Part shown: positions 51,944-61,703 of the stretch, piece after piece | Numbering within the stretch: the first letter of the stretch is position 1 | Layout: each line of letters starts with the position of its first letter | Source: Amycolatopsis lexingtonensis | GTDB taxonomy: Bacteria; Actinomycetota; Actinomycetes; Mycobacteriales; Pseudonocardiaceae | Assembly (NCBI RefSeq): GCF_014873755.1 | Contig: NZ_JADBEG010000001.1 | Location: 2,978,501 to 3,042,500, forward strand | Length of the DNA stretch: 64,000 nt | Direction of reading: 5' to 3' | Translations under genes and position numbers: made by a program | Notes under the pieces: model-generated | Database searches by the model: none | The model's input: the letters and a program-made list of their open reading frames with translations, nothing else | Told to the model about the DNA's origin: nothing

Positions 51944-52981
51944 ATGAAGGCACTCGTGTACGACGGCCCCGGCCGGCGCAGCTGGACCGACCACGCCGAG
52001 CCGGGGATCGCCGCGCCGACCGACGCGATCGTGCGGGTCGACGCGGTCACCATCTGCGGCACCGATCTGCACATCCTCAAGGGCGACGTGCCCGAGGTCG
52101 AGCGCGGCCGGATCCTCGGCCACGAAGCGGTCGGCACGATCGTCGAGACCGGATCCGCCGTCACCACGGTCAAGTCCGGGGACAAGGTCCTGGTCTCCTG
52201 CATCTCCGCCTGCGGCCGCTGCGAGTACTGCCGGGTGGCCGCCTACGGCCAGTGCCTCGGCGGCGGGGGCTGGATCCTCGGGCACACCACCGACGGCGTC
52301 CAGGCCGAGTACGCGCGCGTGCCGTTCGCCGACACCTCGACGTACCTGCTGCCGTCCGGGGTGAGCGACGAGTCGGCGCTGATGCTGGCCGACATCGTGC
52401 CGACGTCCTACGAGGTCGGCGTCCGCAACGGCGGGGTCAAGCCGGGTGACACGGTGGTGATCGTCGGGGCCGGGCCGATCGGGCTGGCCGCGATCACGAA
52501 CGCCCAGCTGTTCGCGCCGAGCACGATCATCGTGGTCGACAAGGAACCGGCCCGCCTCGACGCGGCCAAGTCGTTCGGCGCCGACGTGATGGTGCGGCCG
52601 GACGAAGCGGCGGCCGCGGTGGCGGAAGCGAGCGGCGGGCTCGGCGCGGACGTCGCGATCGAGGCGGTCGGCGTCCCGGAGACGTTCGAGCTGTGTGCGA
52701 AGCTGGTCCGCCCGGGCGGGCACGTCGCGAACGTCGGCGTGCACGGCGCACCGGCGACGTTGCACCTCGAGGAGCTGTGGATCAAGAACATCACGATCAC
52801 GACGGGCCTGGTCGACACGTCCAGCACTCCGATGCTGCTGCGCATGCTCGCGGCCGGCCGGCTGGACACGAGCCGGTTCGTCACCCACCGGTTCGGGCTC
52901 GACGAGATGGACGAGGCCTACGACGTCTTCGCCCACCCGCAGGACAGCAACGCGCTGAAGGTCGCGCTGTTCCGCAGCTGA
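51944..52981 (+). CDS. Zinc-dependent medium-chain alcohol dehydrogenase
   Basis: 345 residues. Catalytic zinc ligands in ICGTDLHI and GHEA, structural-zinc loop CGRCEYCRVAAYGQC (four Cys), nucleotide fold VIVGAGPIGLAAITNAQLF, and VDKEPARLDAAK suggesting NAD. Resembles isopropanol/threonine-type dehydrogenases. In a hypoxia island it could re-oxidise NADH fermentatively. ATG 51944 follows GGAAGGAAGAAAG. Confidence 0.88.
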   Translation: MKALVYDGPGRRSWTDHAEPGIAAPTDAIVRVDAVTICGTDLHILKGDVPEVERGRILGHEAVGTIVETGSAVTTVKSGDKVLVSCISACGRCEYCRVAAYGQCLGGGGWILGHTTDGVQAEYARVPFADTSTYLLPSGVSDESALMLADIVPTSYEVGVRNGGVKPGDTVVIVGAGPIGLAAITNAQLFAPSTIIVVDKEPARLDAAKSFGADVMVRPDEAAAAVAEASGGLGADVAIEAVGVPETFELCAKLVRPGGHVANVGVHGAPATLHLEELWIKNITITTGLVDTSSTPMLLRMLAAGRLDTSRFVTHRFGLDEMDEAYDVFAHPQDSNALKVALFRS

Positions 52982-52985
52982 ACCG

Positions 52986-53022
52986 GAAGCGGCCACCGTC
53001 CATTCCGGACGGTGGCCGCTTC
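52986..53022. terminator. Bidirectional hairpin terminator
   Basis: Arms GAAGCGGCCACCGTCC / GGACGGTGGCCGCTTC, 16 bp, with a 4-5 nt loop, between the convergent alcohol dehydrogenase and CBS-BON genes. No T-run. Confidence 0.72.
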
Positions 53023-53033
53023 GCGTCCCCGGC

Positions 53034-53732
53034 TCAGAACACCGGGCGCTTCCGGCTCAGCATCCCGGCCGGCCCGGGCGGGACCGGTGCCACGCCCCGG
53101 TCGTCGAAGTGGGACTTCAGGGTCTGGCGCACCTCGACGACCCCGTCGACCCGGCGGACCAGCGCGACGATGACCGGGATCATGCTCTCCCGCTCGACCG
53201 TGCCGTTGAGGGTCACGATGCCGTTGTGCACGGAGACGTACAGCGAAGCCGGGTCCAAGGCCATGTCCCGCAGCAGCACCTCGTCGCGGACTTCGTCCCG
53301 GATCTCCCGGTCCGTGCGCAGGAACACCCGGACCAGGTCCGAACGCGACACCACCCCGACCAGCTTTCCGTCCTCGTCGACCACCGGCAGGCGGTGGAAG
53401 TGGTGCTGCTCCAGCAGTTTGGCGGCCACCGCGACGTCGTCGTCAGCGCGCACCGTCACCGCCGGGCTGGTCATCAGGTCCGCGACGAAGGCCGCGCCCG
53501 CCTTGCGCCTGGCCTGTCGCGAGCCGGGCTGGAGCAGACCGTGCGGTGCCTCGCGCTCGAGCAGGTCGCCCTGCGACACGACCCCGAGCACCAGCCCGTC
53601 CTCGTCCACCACGGGCGCTCCGCTGATGTTCCACGTGGCCAGCAGGACCGCGACCGCCTTGAAGGGGGTGTCCGGCCCGACGGTCGTGACGTCGGTGGTC
53701 ATGACCGAGCCGACTTTGCGGCGACTGGGCAT
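53034..53732 (-). CDS. CBS-pair protein with BON domain
   Basis: 232 residues. CBS motifs around residues 10-65 and 85-140 (HFHRLPVVDEDGKLVGVVSRSDLV) and a C-terminal BON domain (VSVHNGIVTLNGTVERE). Paralogue of 49216-49878. Expected to sense adenylate levels. ATG 53732 follows AAGGAG by 6 bp. Third gene of the Rv1733c-like/USP/CBS unit. Confidence 0.88.
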   Translation of the reverse strand: MPSRRKVGSVMTTDVTTVGPDTPFKAVAVLLATWNISGAPVVDEDGLVLGVVSQGDLLEREAPHGLLQPGSRQARRKAGAAFVADLMTSPAVTVRADDDVAVAAKLLEQHHFHRLPVVDEDGKLVGVVSRSDLVRVFLRTDREIRDEVRDEVLLRDMALDPASLYVSVHNGIVTLNGTVERESMIPVIVALVRRVDGVVEVRQTLKSHFDDRGVAPVPPGPAGMLSRKRPVF

Positions 53733-53743
53733 CTTGATCTCCT

Positions 53744-54256
53744 TCACAGCAGCGGCCCCGGGTAGTACGTGGCCGCGGGCTCCACGGCCGGCTCGGCTTC
53801 CTTCTCGGCTTCCGGAACGGTCCGGGCCGGGATCACCACCACGGGGCAGCTCGCCTCGCGCAGGCAGTGCTCGGCGACCGAGCCGACGAGCAGCTTCAGC
53901 AACCGGCCGCGGCCGTGGCTGCCGAGCACGAGCATCGCCGCGGTCTTCGACGCCTCTTCCAGCGCCACCGGCGCCGAGTGCTCGACCAGCTCGGCGCGGA
54001 CGGCCACGCCCGGGTGCTCGGCGCGGACCTGGCCGATGACGTCGTCGAGCTGCTGCCGCTCCCGCTCCGCGACCGTCTGCGGCGTCCCGGCGACCGCCGC
54101 GCCGAGGTCGTAGACCGGCTCGAACGTCCACGCCCGCAGCGCGACGACCCGACGGCCGCTTTGCGCGGCCTCGGCGACCGCCCAGCGCAAGGCGGCCACG
54201 CTGACCGCCGAATGGTCGACACCGACGACGATGTCGCCCTGGTTTGCCGTGGTCAT
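53744..54256 (-). CDS. Universal stress protein
   Basis: 170 residues. IVVGVDHSAVSVAALRWAV, nucleotide loop LGSHGRGRLLKLLVGSVAEHCL, then a Glu/Pro-rich tail. The DGS of the first strand is DHS, a mild change. Lies between the Rv1733c-like and CBS-BON genes on the same strand with short gaps. Confidence 0.9.
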   Translation of the reverse strand: MTTANQGDIVVGVDHSAVSVAALRWAVAEAAQSGRRVVALRAWTFEPVYDLGAAVAGTPQTVAERERQQLDDVIGQVRAEHPGVAVRAELVEHSAPVALEEASKTAAMLVLGSHGRGRLLKLLVGSVAEHCLREASCPVVVIPARTVPEAEKEAEPAVEPAATYYPGPLL

Positions 54257-54280
54257 TTCGGTTTCACCTTCTCCTCGTTC

Positions 54281-54880
54281 TCAAGAGTGGGTTTTGCGGT
54301 CCTGGTCGGCGAACCACTCCCGCTGCCACCGGGCGTAGCGGGCGCGGTCGAGCGCGAAGGCGGTGAGCCGGTAACCGGCCGCCAGCAACGCCAGCGCGGC
54401 GGCCCACAGCCCCAGCCCGACCCCGACCGCGTCGATGACGACGGCCGCGCCGGTCAGCGGCGGCTCGGCCACGGTGCCGTCCCGGTTCACCCAGACGGCC
54501 ACCGTCTCCCCTTTGAGCGTGCCCTGGTCGGCGACGACCTTGCCGACGCGGCGGGTCCCGTCCGCGAGCGTCCAGGTCGCGTCGGTGGGTTCCCCGTTCC
54601 CGGCGACGCCGGTGCGCGGGTTCGGCGCGATGGCCGGCCCGTCGGCGAGCAGGGTCGCGTTCACCTGCGTGCGCTCGGCCAGCTGCTGCGCGGACTGTCC
54701 TTGCTGCCGCACATAGGTTTCCGAGCCGAAGCTGGCGGCGACCGGCAGGGCGGCGAGCGCGAGCAAGGCCACGAAGACCAGCAGGCCGGCCTGGAAGCGG
54801 TCCGAGCCGCGCGCCACCGAGCCGCGCCCGGGCAGGACGGTGTGCCACAGCCGCGTGAGCGGGTTCGACGACGTGCTCAT
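54281..54880 (-). CDS. Rv1733c-like two-TM membrane protein
   Basis: 199 residues. LWHTVLPGRGSVARGSDRFQAG, a helix around residues 27-48, an external domain with ATWTLADGTRRVGKV and TVAVWVNRDG, a helix around 148-172, and tail YARWQREWFADQ. Paralogue of 9690-10304 with the same landmarks. First gene of a unit preceded by two DosR-like boxes. Confidence 0.82.
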   Translation of the reverse strand: MSTSSNPLTRLWHTVLPGRGSVARGSDRFQAGLLVFVALLALAALPVAASFGSETYVRQQGQSAQQLAERTQVNATLLADGPAIAPNPRTGVAGNGEPTDATWTLADGTRRVGKVVADQGTLKGETVAVWVNRDGTVAEPPLTGAAVVIDAVGVGLGLWAAALALLAAGYRLTAFALDRARYARWQREWFADQDRKTHS

Positions 54881-54948
54881 GGTTCTTGCCCTCTCCGGTC
54901 GGGAGTCCTTTCTGTGTCCAGGATCATCGGAATCGCCGCCCGCCCGAA

Positions 54949-54964
54949 GAGGACTTGGACCCCG
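54949..54964. promoter_or_regulatory. DosR-like box
   Basis: GAGGACTTGGACCCCG, a good match, 69 bp upstream of the Rv1733c-like start. Confidence 0.55.
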
Positions 54965-54990
54965 GCGTGAAGACCCTCGGCCGGTTGCCC

Positions 54991-55006
54991 GGGGACTTAG
55001 GACCCT
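54991..55006. promoter_or_regulatory. DosR-like box
   Basis: GGGGACTTAGGACCCT, a good match, 61 bp upstream of the CBS gene at 55067. Its TTAG centre is closest of all to the mycobacterial box GGGACTWWAGTCCC. Confidence 0.65.
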
Positions 55007-55066
55007 GTGCCGGTCCCCGGCCCGCCCGGGATGGTCGGGGAACCCGACGGAAACGGAGCACGGACC

Positions 55067-55462
55067 ATGCGCGCACGCGACATCATGACCACCCCGACGT
55101 TCGCACTGACGCCGTCCGCGACGCTCGACGAAGCCGCCGAGATGATGACCGGCCACCGGTTCACCACCATGCCGGTGGTCGACGCGGACGGGCGGCTGCT
55201 CGGCCTGCTCACCGAAGCCGACATCCTGCTGACGCCCGAGCCGTCCGGCGACCCCGACACCGGCGTGATGCTCGACAGCAAGCCGCGCACGGCGGGCGCG
55301 GCCATGCGCACCACCGGTCTCGCGGTGCCCGCCGGCACCGACGTGCGCGAACTGGCGCGGCAGATGACCGACGCCGGGGTCCGCTCGGCACCGGTCGTCG
55401 AAGGCGGGCGGGTGATCGGCATGGTGACCTTCCAGGACGTCCTGCGCGCCCAGCGCGCTTGA
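55067..55462 (+). CDS. CBS-pair protein (Hrp1-like)
   Basis: 131 residues made up of two CBS motifs only: RARDIMTTPTFALTPSATLDEAAEMM and VPAGTDVRELARQMTDAGVRSAPVVEGGRVIGMVTFQDVL. Same size class as M. tuberculosis Hrp1 (Rv2626c), a strongly DosR-induced protein. ATG 55067. A DosR-like box lies 61 bp upstream. Confidence 0.88.
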   Translation: MRARDIMTTPTFALTPSATLDEAAEMMTGHRFTTMPVVDADGRLLGLLTEADILLTPEPSGDPDTGVMLDSKPRTAGAAMRTTGLAVPAGTDVRELARQMTDAGVRSAPVVEGGRVIGMVTFQDVLRAQRA

Positions 55463-55486
55463 CGACGTCGGCCCGGCCGCTCACCC

Positions 55487-55576
55487 CAGCGCCCCAATGT
55501 GGCCTTGGTTGCGTCCCACGCACCCAAGGCGGCCTTCGGTGCGTCTGACGCACCGAAGGCCACCTTGGGGCGCTGA
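55487..55576. repeat. Intergenic compound hairpin, CCAATGTGGCC/AAGGCCACCTT type
   Basis: Outer arms CAGCGCCCCAATGTGGCCTTGG and CCACCTTGGGGCGCTG (partly mismatched) enclose repeated GACGCACC(G/C)AAGGC units. It fills the space between the convergent CBS and metallo-beta-lactamase-fold genes. Related to 12961-13008 and 38356-38404. Confidence 0.7.
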
Positions 55577-55587
55577 TCCGGCGGGCC

Positions 55588-56943
55588 TCACCAGAGCACG
55601 CGCTCACCGTCTTCCGGGACCACCGCGCACCAGCCCGCCTCGGCGTGCAGTGCCTTCGCCAGCGCGTGCGACGGCCTCGCCGGTCCGTCGACGACGAACG
55701 CGGTCTCCGGGGCCGGGCTTGCGGTCGCCCACGCCAGCAGTTCCGCCGGATCGGCGAACTCGCCCGTGCTGCCCAGCGCCGTCACCTCGGCCCGGACCGG
55801 GTGGTACCGCCCGTGGATCTTCACGTGGCGGGCCCCGGCCCCGAGCCGGGCGGCACGCGTGCCCGGCGCCGGATGCCCCAGCAGGATGACGCCGTTGCGC
55901 GGGTCCGGCAGCAGGGTCTCCAGGTGCCGGAGCACCCGGCCCACGTCCGCCGGCTCCGGCCCGGGCACGATGATCGACGGCCGGTCCGGCACCTCCGCGA
56001 CCAGCGAGCCGGGCTCCTCGAACCGGCGGTCGCGGCGCAGCTCGGGCCACTGCTCGGCCACTGCCCGCCGGAAGACCTCGAGCCCGGCGCCGCCGTCGAG
56101 GAGCACCGGTGACGGCGGGATCTCCCCGGCGTCCACGAGGTTCCGCACCATCGTCAGCACCAGCTCCGTGCCACCGGCCGCGGACGCGAGGACGACCACG
56201 CTGCCCCCGCGCCGGAACGCGCGGTGCACCGCCGCGGCGAAGCGGCCGGCCAGGTGCCCGTCGCCGGGCGGGTGCGGGGCGGTGAGGACCAGGACGTCGG
56301 AGCGCGGCCGCGGGTCCGGGGCGCGCAGCAGCGGGTGGTCGTCCGCCCCGAGCGGCCCCGCGAGCACGACCGAGCGCCCCTCGGCGCGGATCCGCACCCA
56401 CGCGGCCCCCAGCCGGCCGCCCGCGCGGCCGAACTCGAACTCGGCGCCGTCGAGCCGGTGCGGCGTGCCGAAGTCGACCGGCCGCAGCAGCGCGACGGCA
56501 CGGGTGACGTCTGCCGGCCGGAACGGCGGCAGCCCGACGCCGAACGGGCTGCGGTCCGCGTCCTCCGCGAACTGCGTCGCGGCATCGGACAACACCGCCG
56601 GGAGCAGCGCGGCGGTGGCGGGCGTCGCGAACACCGGCCCGTGCCACCCTTCGGCGACCAGCTGCGGGAGGAAACCCGCGTGCCCGAGTGCGGCGCTCGG
56701 CAGGAGCACCGCGTCGGCGGCGTGGAACTCGTCGGGGCCGGGCGAGAAGTTGCCGCGCCGCGCCGCGTCCGGCCCAGCGAACAGGCCGCACCCGACCAGG
56801 AGCGTCGTGCCCGGTGTTTCGACGAGGCAGCGGGCGCAGCCGGTCCCGCCCAGGAACGTCAGCACCGGGTCCGGGAACCCGCCCGGCCACGGACCGGTGC
56901 GGTAGCGGGCGGCGAGCGCGGCGGCGCGGGAACCGTCGGACAT
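55588..56943 (-). CDS. Degenerate metallo-beta-lactamase/beta-CASP-like protein
   Basis: 451 residues. The fold resembles RNA-processing beta-CASP exonucleases: LTFLGGTGCARCLVETPGTTLLVGCG at the start, a beta-CASP-like insert, and GARHVKIHGRYHPVRAEVTALGSTGEFADPAELLAWA at the C-terminus. The metal motif HxHxDH, expected near residue 84, reads SAALGH, so most ligands are lost. It is probably catalytically inactive or binds RNA or protein only. Last gene of the 62677-55588 operon. Confidence 0.72.
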   Translation of the reverse strand: MSDGSRAAALAARYRTGPWPGGFPDPVLTFLGGTGCARCLVETPGTTLLVGCGLFAGPDAARRGNFSPGPDEFHAADAVLLPSAALGHAGFLPQLVAEGWHGPVFATPATAALLPAVLSDAATQFAEDADRSPFGVGLPPFRPADVTRAVALLRPVDFGTPHRLDGAEFEFGRAGGRLGAAWVRIRAEGRSVVLAGPLGADDHPLLRAPDPRPRSDVLVLTAPHPPGDGHLAGRFAAAVHRAFRRGGSVVVLASAAGGTELVLTMVRNLVDAGEIPPSPVLLDGGAGLEVFRRAVAEQWPELRRDRRFEEPGSLVAEVPDRPSIIVPGPEPADVGRVLRHLETLLPDPRNGVILLGHPAPGTRAARLGAGARHVKIHGRYHPVRAEVTALGSTGEFADPAELLAWATASPAPETAFVVDGPARPSHALAKALHAEAGWCAVVPEDGERVLW

Positions 56944-56965
56944 CGGTTTCCTTCCCTTCACGGTG

Positions 56966-58558
56966 TCAGCCGGCGATGTCGCGCCGACGGAACCCCGCCA
57001 CGCCGGCCGCGACCAGCACGGCCCCGAGCGCGGCGAGCCAGAGCAACGGCGTCGCGTGCACCGCCGCGCCCGGGAGCTTCGGCGAGTGCGTGAACGGCGA
57101 CAGGTCGAGCACCCACTGGTCGAGCTTCAGCAGCGTGCCGAACTCGCCGAGGAGCAGGAACGCCACCAGCGCGACCCAGGCCGCGGTCAGCGCGCGGCCG
57201 AACAGCCCGAACACCGCGGTCGCGATGCCGGTCAGCACCCAGACCGCCGGCAGCTGCGCCAGCGCCGCGCCGGCGAGCCGGGCCACCTCCGGCCCGATCC
57301 GGCCGAGGTGGGCGCCGTTGGTCAGCCCGGCCGCCAGGCCGAGGGCGGTCAGCAGGACCGCCGGCGCCACCGCGGCGAAGACGAGGTAGCCGCCCAGGAG
57401 CCGGCGCCGGTCCACCGCGGCCGCCAGCAGCGGCTCGACCCGCAGCGCCCGTTCCTCGGCGCGCAGCCGGGCCAGCACGGCGATCACGTAGGTGGACGTG
57501 ATCACGCCGGCCATCGCCAGCTCCGCCGCGAGGAACGCGTCGGAGATCCCCTTTTCGCCGCCCAGCGCGGTGATCATGGCCTGCGCCTGCGAGTTCGTGA
57601 GCATCGAGCCGACGTTGCCGGCGAGGCTGCCGCACACCACCCCGAGCAGCACGTACGCGCACGCCCAGACGGCCAGGGTGCCGCGGTTGAGCCGCCAGGC
57701 CAGGCCCCACGGACTCCGCAGCGCCCGCCCCGCACCGGCGGGGCCGGGGTGGTCGGGCAGCAGGCCCGCGTCGAGGTCGCGGACCCGGGCCAGCGCGATC
57801 GCGAGCCCGCCGAGCGCCGCGGCCGCCACGACCGGGAGCACGAGCACCCACCAGGCGTCCCCGGCGTACGGCCGGACCTCCTCGCTCCACCCGATCGGCG
57901 ACGCCCAGGAGAGCCAGGCCGGGCCGGCCGAGTCGCCCACCGCGCGCAGGAAGTACGCGACGACCAGGGCGAGCACCGCCAGGCCCGACGCCGACCGGGC
58001 ACTCTTCGTCAGCTGGGCCGTCACGGCCGCCGCGCCACCGAAGACCAGGCCCGCCGCCGCCCAGCAGAGCCCGAAGGCGAGCGAGCCGGCGACCGGCAGC
58101 CCGGTCGCGACGAGCGCCGCCGCGGTGGCCAGGCCGAGCACGACGCTCGCGCCCGCCGTGACGGCCAGCCCGGCGGCGAGCCCGGCGTAGCGGCCCACCA
58201 CCGTCGCCCCCAGCAGTTCGCGGCGTCCCGCCTCCTCCTCGGCCCGGGTGTGCCGGACCGCGGTGAAGACCATCAGCAGCCCGACGAGCGCGGCCCCGAA
58301 GGCGGTCAGCTTGAACACCGACGTCGCGCCGAGGGTCGCCTCGCGCACCGGGCCGTACAACGCCCGCAGCGACGGCACGGCGTTGATGCTCGCGGCCGCG
58401 GCGTGCAGGTCGGCGTCCGTCGGGTAGACCGCCATCGTGGCGGCCGCGGCCGAGGCCGCCGTCGCCGCGAACACGGCGATCCACACCGGCAGGCGGATCC
58501 GGTCGCGCCGCAGGGCGAGCCGGACCAGCGCGCCGGTGCCGGCGAAGGCGCCGCTCAT
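56966..58558 (-). CDS. ABC exporter permease (TnrB3/ABC-2 type)
   Basis: 530 residues with about twelve helices in two similar halves, each starting with a [14 protein letters not shown] / [18 protein letters not shown] segment. This is the layout of the large single-chain ABC-2 permeases of actinobacteria. ATG 58558 overlaps the ATPase stop (ATGA). Substrate unknown. Confidence 0.86.
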   Translation of the reverse strand: MSGAFAGTGALVRLALRRDRIRLPVWIAVFAATAASAAAATMAVYPTDADLHAAAASINAVPSLRALYGPVREATLGATSVFKLTAFGAALVGLLMVFTAVRHTRAEEEAGRRELLGATVVGRYAGLAAGLAVTAGASVVLGLATAAALVATGLPVAGSLAFGLCWAAAGLVFGGAAAVTAQLTKSARSASGLAVLALVVAYFLRAVGDSAGPAWLSWASPIGWSEEVRPYAGDAWWVLVLPVVAAAALGGLAIALARVRDLDAGLLPDHPGPAGAGRALRSPWGLAWRLNRGTLAVWACAYVLLGVVCGSLAGNVGSMLTNSQAQAMITALGGEKGISDAFLAAELAMAGVITSTYVIAVLARLRAEERALRVEPLLAAAVDRRRLLGGYLVFAAVAPAVLLTALGLAAGLTNGAHLGRIGPEVARLAGAALAQLPAVWVLTGIATAVFGLFGRALTAAWVALVAFLLLGEFGTLLKLDQWVLDLSPFTHSPKLPGAAVHATPLLWLAALGAVLVAAGVAGFRRRDIAG

Positions 58559-59463
58559 ACCGGCACCGCCTCCGCGACCGGTTCGCCGCGGTAGTGCCGC
58601 AGGAACAGCTCTTCGAGCGTCGGCGGCCGGCTGACCAGGCTGTGCACGCCGCACCGGCCGAGCGCGGCGAGCACCGGCGACAGCGCGGCGGTGTCGACGG
58701 TCAGCCGGACGTCGGCGCCGTCCAAGACGAAGTCGTGCACCCCCGGCAACCGCGCGAGGCCGTCCGGTGCGCCCGCGAGCCGGGCGGTGATCGTGGTGCG
58801 GGTGAGGTGGCGGAGGTCGTCGAGACTGCCCGAGTCCACCAGCCGGCCGCCGCGGATGATGCTGACCCGGTCGCACAGGGCCTCCGCCTCGGACAGGATG
58901 TGGCTGGACAGCAGGATCGTGCGGCCGCGCTCGCGTTCCTCCCGGACACACTCCCGGAAGGTCTCCTCCATCAGCGGGTCGAGCCCCGCCGTCGGCTCGT
59001 CGAGCAGCAGCAGCTCGACGTCCGAGGCGAGGGCCGCGACGACGGCGACCTTCTGCCGGTTGCCCTTCGAGTACGCGCGGCCCTTGACCCGCGGGTCGAG
59101 CTCGAAGCGGTCCAGGTACCGCTTGCGGCGCGCGGGATCCAGGCCGCCGCGCAGCCGGCCGAGCAGGTCGATGACCTCCCCGCCGGTGAGGTTGGGCCAC
59201 AGCGACACCTCCCCCGGCACGTACGCGAGCCGCCGGTGCAGCGCGACGGCGTCGTGCCAGGGGTCGCCGCCGAGCAGCCGCAGCTCACCGGCGTCGGCGC
59301 GCAGCAGGCCCAGGAGCACCCGCAGCGTCGTCGTCTTGCCGGCGCCGTTCGGGCCGAGGAAACCGTGCACCTCACCGGTTTCCACGGTCAGCTCGAGTCC
59401 GTCGAGGGCACGGGTGTGCCCGAAGGACTTCCGCAGCCCGCGGATCTCGATCGCCGGATTCAT
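58555..59463 (-). CDS. ABC exporter ATP-binding protein
   Basis: 302 residues. Walker [14 protein letters not shown], signature region [15 protein letters not shown] (SKGN instead of SGGQ, common in this clade), Walker [19 protein letters not shown]-type switch read as [14 protein letters not shown], and a C-terminal regulatory domain. Overlaps PEP synthase upstream and its permease downstream by 4 bp each. Confidence 0.9.
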   Translation of the reverse strand: MNPAIEIRGLRKSFGHTRALDGLELTVETGEVHGFLGPNGAGKTTTLRVLLGLLRADAGELRLLGGDPWHDAVALHRRLAYVPGEVSLWPNLTGGEVIDLLGRLRGGLDPARRKRYLDRFELDPRVKGRAYSKGNRQKVAVVAALASDVELLLLDEPTAGLDPLMEETFRECVREERERGRTILLSSHILSEAEALCDRVSIIRGGRLVDSGSLDDLRHLTRTTITARLAGAPDGLARLPGVHDFVLDGADVRLTVDTAALSPVLAALGRCGVHSLVSRPPTLEELFLRHYRGEPVAEAVPV

Positions 59464-61703
59464 CGGGTGGCCTCCAGGAGGATCCGGCGCTCGGCCGAGG
59501 CGATCGCCGCGCGGGCGGGACCGATGACGTCCGGGTTGACCGAGATCGACGTGATCCCGAAGCGCACGAGGTGCTCGGCGAAGCCGGGCTTCGTGGACGG
59601 CGCCTGGCCGCACAGCGACGAGGTGATGTTGTGGTGCCGCGCGATGCGGACGATGCGCTCGATGGCGTCCAGCACGGCCGGGTCGGCCTCGTCGAACAGC
59701 TCCGCGCACTGCCCCGAGTCGCGGTCGACGCCCAGCATCAGCTGGGTGAGGTCGTTGCTGCCGATGGAGACGCCGTCGATGCCCATGCCGGCGTACTCGC
59801 CCAGCCAGTGCACGACCGACGGAACCTCGGCCATGACCCAGCGGTGCAGGCCGCGCTGCCGGCCCAGCGGGCTGGCGTCGACCAGCTCCAGGCACTCCTC
59901 CAGCTCCCACTTGGTGCGCACGAACGGGATCATCAGGTGCAGGTTCGGCGAGTGCTCGCGCACCCGGGCGAGGGTCTCCAGCTCGAGGGCGAACAGATCG
60001 CGCTCGCGGACGTACCGGTAGCAGCCGCGGTACCCGATCATCGGGTTGCTCTCGACCGGCTCGAACTCCTCGCCGCCGGCGAGGCCGCGGAACTCGTTGG
60101 TGCGCAGGTCGGTCGCCCGGTAGACGACCGGGCGGGTGCCGAACGGCTTGGTGATCTTCAGCAGGGATTCGGTCATCTTGTCCACGAAGGACCGTTCCTC
60201 ACCCTTGGCGAGCAGGTCCCGCGGGTGGCGGCCGCCGAGCGCCTCGGTGAGCAGGAACTCGGCGCGCAGCAGGCCGACGCCGTCGACCGCCTGCGCGGCG
60301 ACCTCTTCGGCGTGCTCGGGCATGGCGAGGTTGACGTACAGCTTGGTGCCGATCGCTTCCGGGGCCACCGGCCCCGCGACCGGCGCGGTGCGGGCGGCCT
60401 CGTGCTTGGTCGCGCCCGGCCGGACCTCGCCCTGCGTGCCGTCGACGGTGACGAGGCTGCGGTCGACCAGGACGCGGGTGGCGTCCCCGGTGCCGACCAC
60501 GGCGGGCACGCCCAGCTCGCGGGCGACCACGGCCGCGTGGCAGGTCATCCCGCCGCCGTCGGTGACCACCGCGGCCGCCCGGCGGATCGCCGGTACCCAG
60601 TCCGGGTTGGTCATCGGCGCGACCAGGATCTCGCCGTCGCGCAGGTGCTTCGCCTCGACCGGGTCGTGCAGCACGCGCACCGCGCCGCTGCCCTCGCCCG
60701 GCGACGCGCCGAGCCCGGTCACCAGCGCGACGGTGCTCGCCGGGGTGAGCGGCGGCAGCGTGGTGATCGGCCGGGACTGCACCAGGAAGATCTCGTGGTC
60801 GGCGATCGCGAACTCGATGTCCTGTGGCACGCCGTAGTGCTCCTCGACGCGGCTGGCCATCCGGGCCAGTTCGAGCACGGCGGTCTCGCTCAGCACGCGG
60901 CGCCCGCCCGCGGGTTCCGGCAGCTGGACGGTGATGTCGCCGCCGCCTTCGTCCGCGACGATCTTGTGGGTCTGCCGCCCGATCCGGACGGACAGGATCA
61001 GCAGGTCCTGCTTGCCGACGACGTAGGTGTCGGGCTCGACGGCGCCGCTGACGATCGCTTCGCCCTGACCGAACACGGCTTCGATGACCACGCGCTCGCG
61101 GTCGCCGGTGCGCGGGTCGGCGGTGAAGATGACCCCGGCGCGCTCCGAGGCGATCATGCGCTGCACGACGACGGCGATCGCCGGCTCGCCGGTGAACCCG
61201 CGGCTGGCCCGGTAGCTGACGACGCGCGGGCTGAACAGCGACGTCCAGCAGTCGATGACGTGCTCGGCGACCGCGTGGTCGCCCCAGATGTTGGTGTAGG
61301 TGGCGTTCATCCCGGCGAAGGAGGCTTCCGCGCCGTCCTCCCCGGTGGCCGAGGACCGGATGGCGACCGGCGTCGACGCGCCGAGCTCGCGGTAGGCCTG
61401 CGCGATCTCTTCCCGCAGCTCGCCGGTCAGGCCGGCGAGGCGGACGAGGTCGCGGATGCGGTCGCACTGCTCGGACAGGAAGTCGGAATCGTCCACATTG
61501 GCCAGTGCCTTGGCGTGCAGGTCGGCCACTTCGGCGCGGACGCCCGCCTTCTCGAGCGCGGCCCAGTAGCCGTCGCGGGAGATGACGAATCCGCCCGGGA
61601 CGGGGAACCCGGCGGAAATGAGCTCGCCGAGGTTGGCGCCCTTGCCGCCGACGGTTTCGTCGTCGGCGAGCCGGATCTCGGACAGGTCGCGTACGTAGGT
61701 CAT
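59460..61703 (-). CDS. ppsA: Phosphoenolpyruvate synthase
   Basis: 747 residues. N-terminal ATP-grasp domain ([64 protein letters not shown]), swivelling phospho-His domain with catalytic [21 protein letters not shown] near residue 382, and C-terminal TIM barrel ([35 protein letters not shown]). Converts pyruvate + ATP to PEP + AMP + Pi. ATG 61703 overlaps the nitroreductase stop. Its place in a box-led operon suggests gluconeogenic flux during hypoxia. Confidence 0.93.
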   Translation of the reverse strand: MTYVRDLSEIRLADDETVGGKGANLGELISAGFPVPGGFVISRDGYWAALEKAGVRAEVADLHAKALANVDDSDFLSEQCDRIRDLVRLAGLTGELREEIAQAYRELGASTPVAIRSSATGEDGAEASFAGMNATYTNIWGDHAVAEHVIDCWTSLFSPRVVSYRASRGFTGEPAIAVVVQRMIASERAGVIFTADPRTGDRERVVIEAVFGQGEAIVSGAVEPDTYVVGKQDLLILSVRIGRQTHKIVADEGGGDITVQLPEPAGGRRVLSETAVLELARMASRVEEHYGVPQDIEFAIADHEIFLVQSRPITTLPPLTPASTVALVTGLGASPGEGSGAVRVLHDPVEAKHLRDGEILVAPMTNPDWVPAIRRAAAVVTDGGGMTCHAAVVARELGVPAVVGTGDATRVLVDRSLVTVDGTQGEVRPGATKHEAARTAPVAGPVAPEAIGTKLYVNLAMPEHAEEVAAQAVDGVGLLRAEFLLTEALGGRHPRDLLAKGEERSFVDKMTESLLKITKPFGTRPVVYRATDLRTNEFRGLAGGEEFEPVESNPMIGYRGCYRYVRERDLFALELETLARVREHSPNLHLMIPFVRTKWELEECLELVDASPLGRQRGLHRWVMAEVPSVVHWLGEYAGMGIDGVSIGSNDLTQLMLGVDRDSGQCAELFDEADPAVLDAIERIVRIARHHNITSSLCGQAPSTKPGFAEHLVRFGITSISVNPDVIGPARAAIASAERRILLEATR

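Noticed and set aside
53706..53728. GACTTTGCGGCGACTG resembling a DosR box
   Set aside because: It is inside the first codons of the CBS-BON gene and lacks the right half-site.
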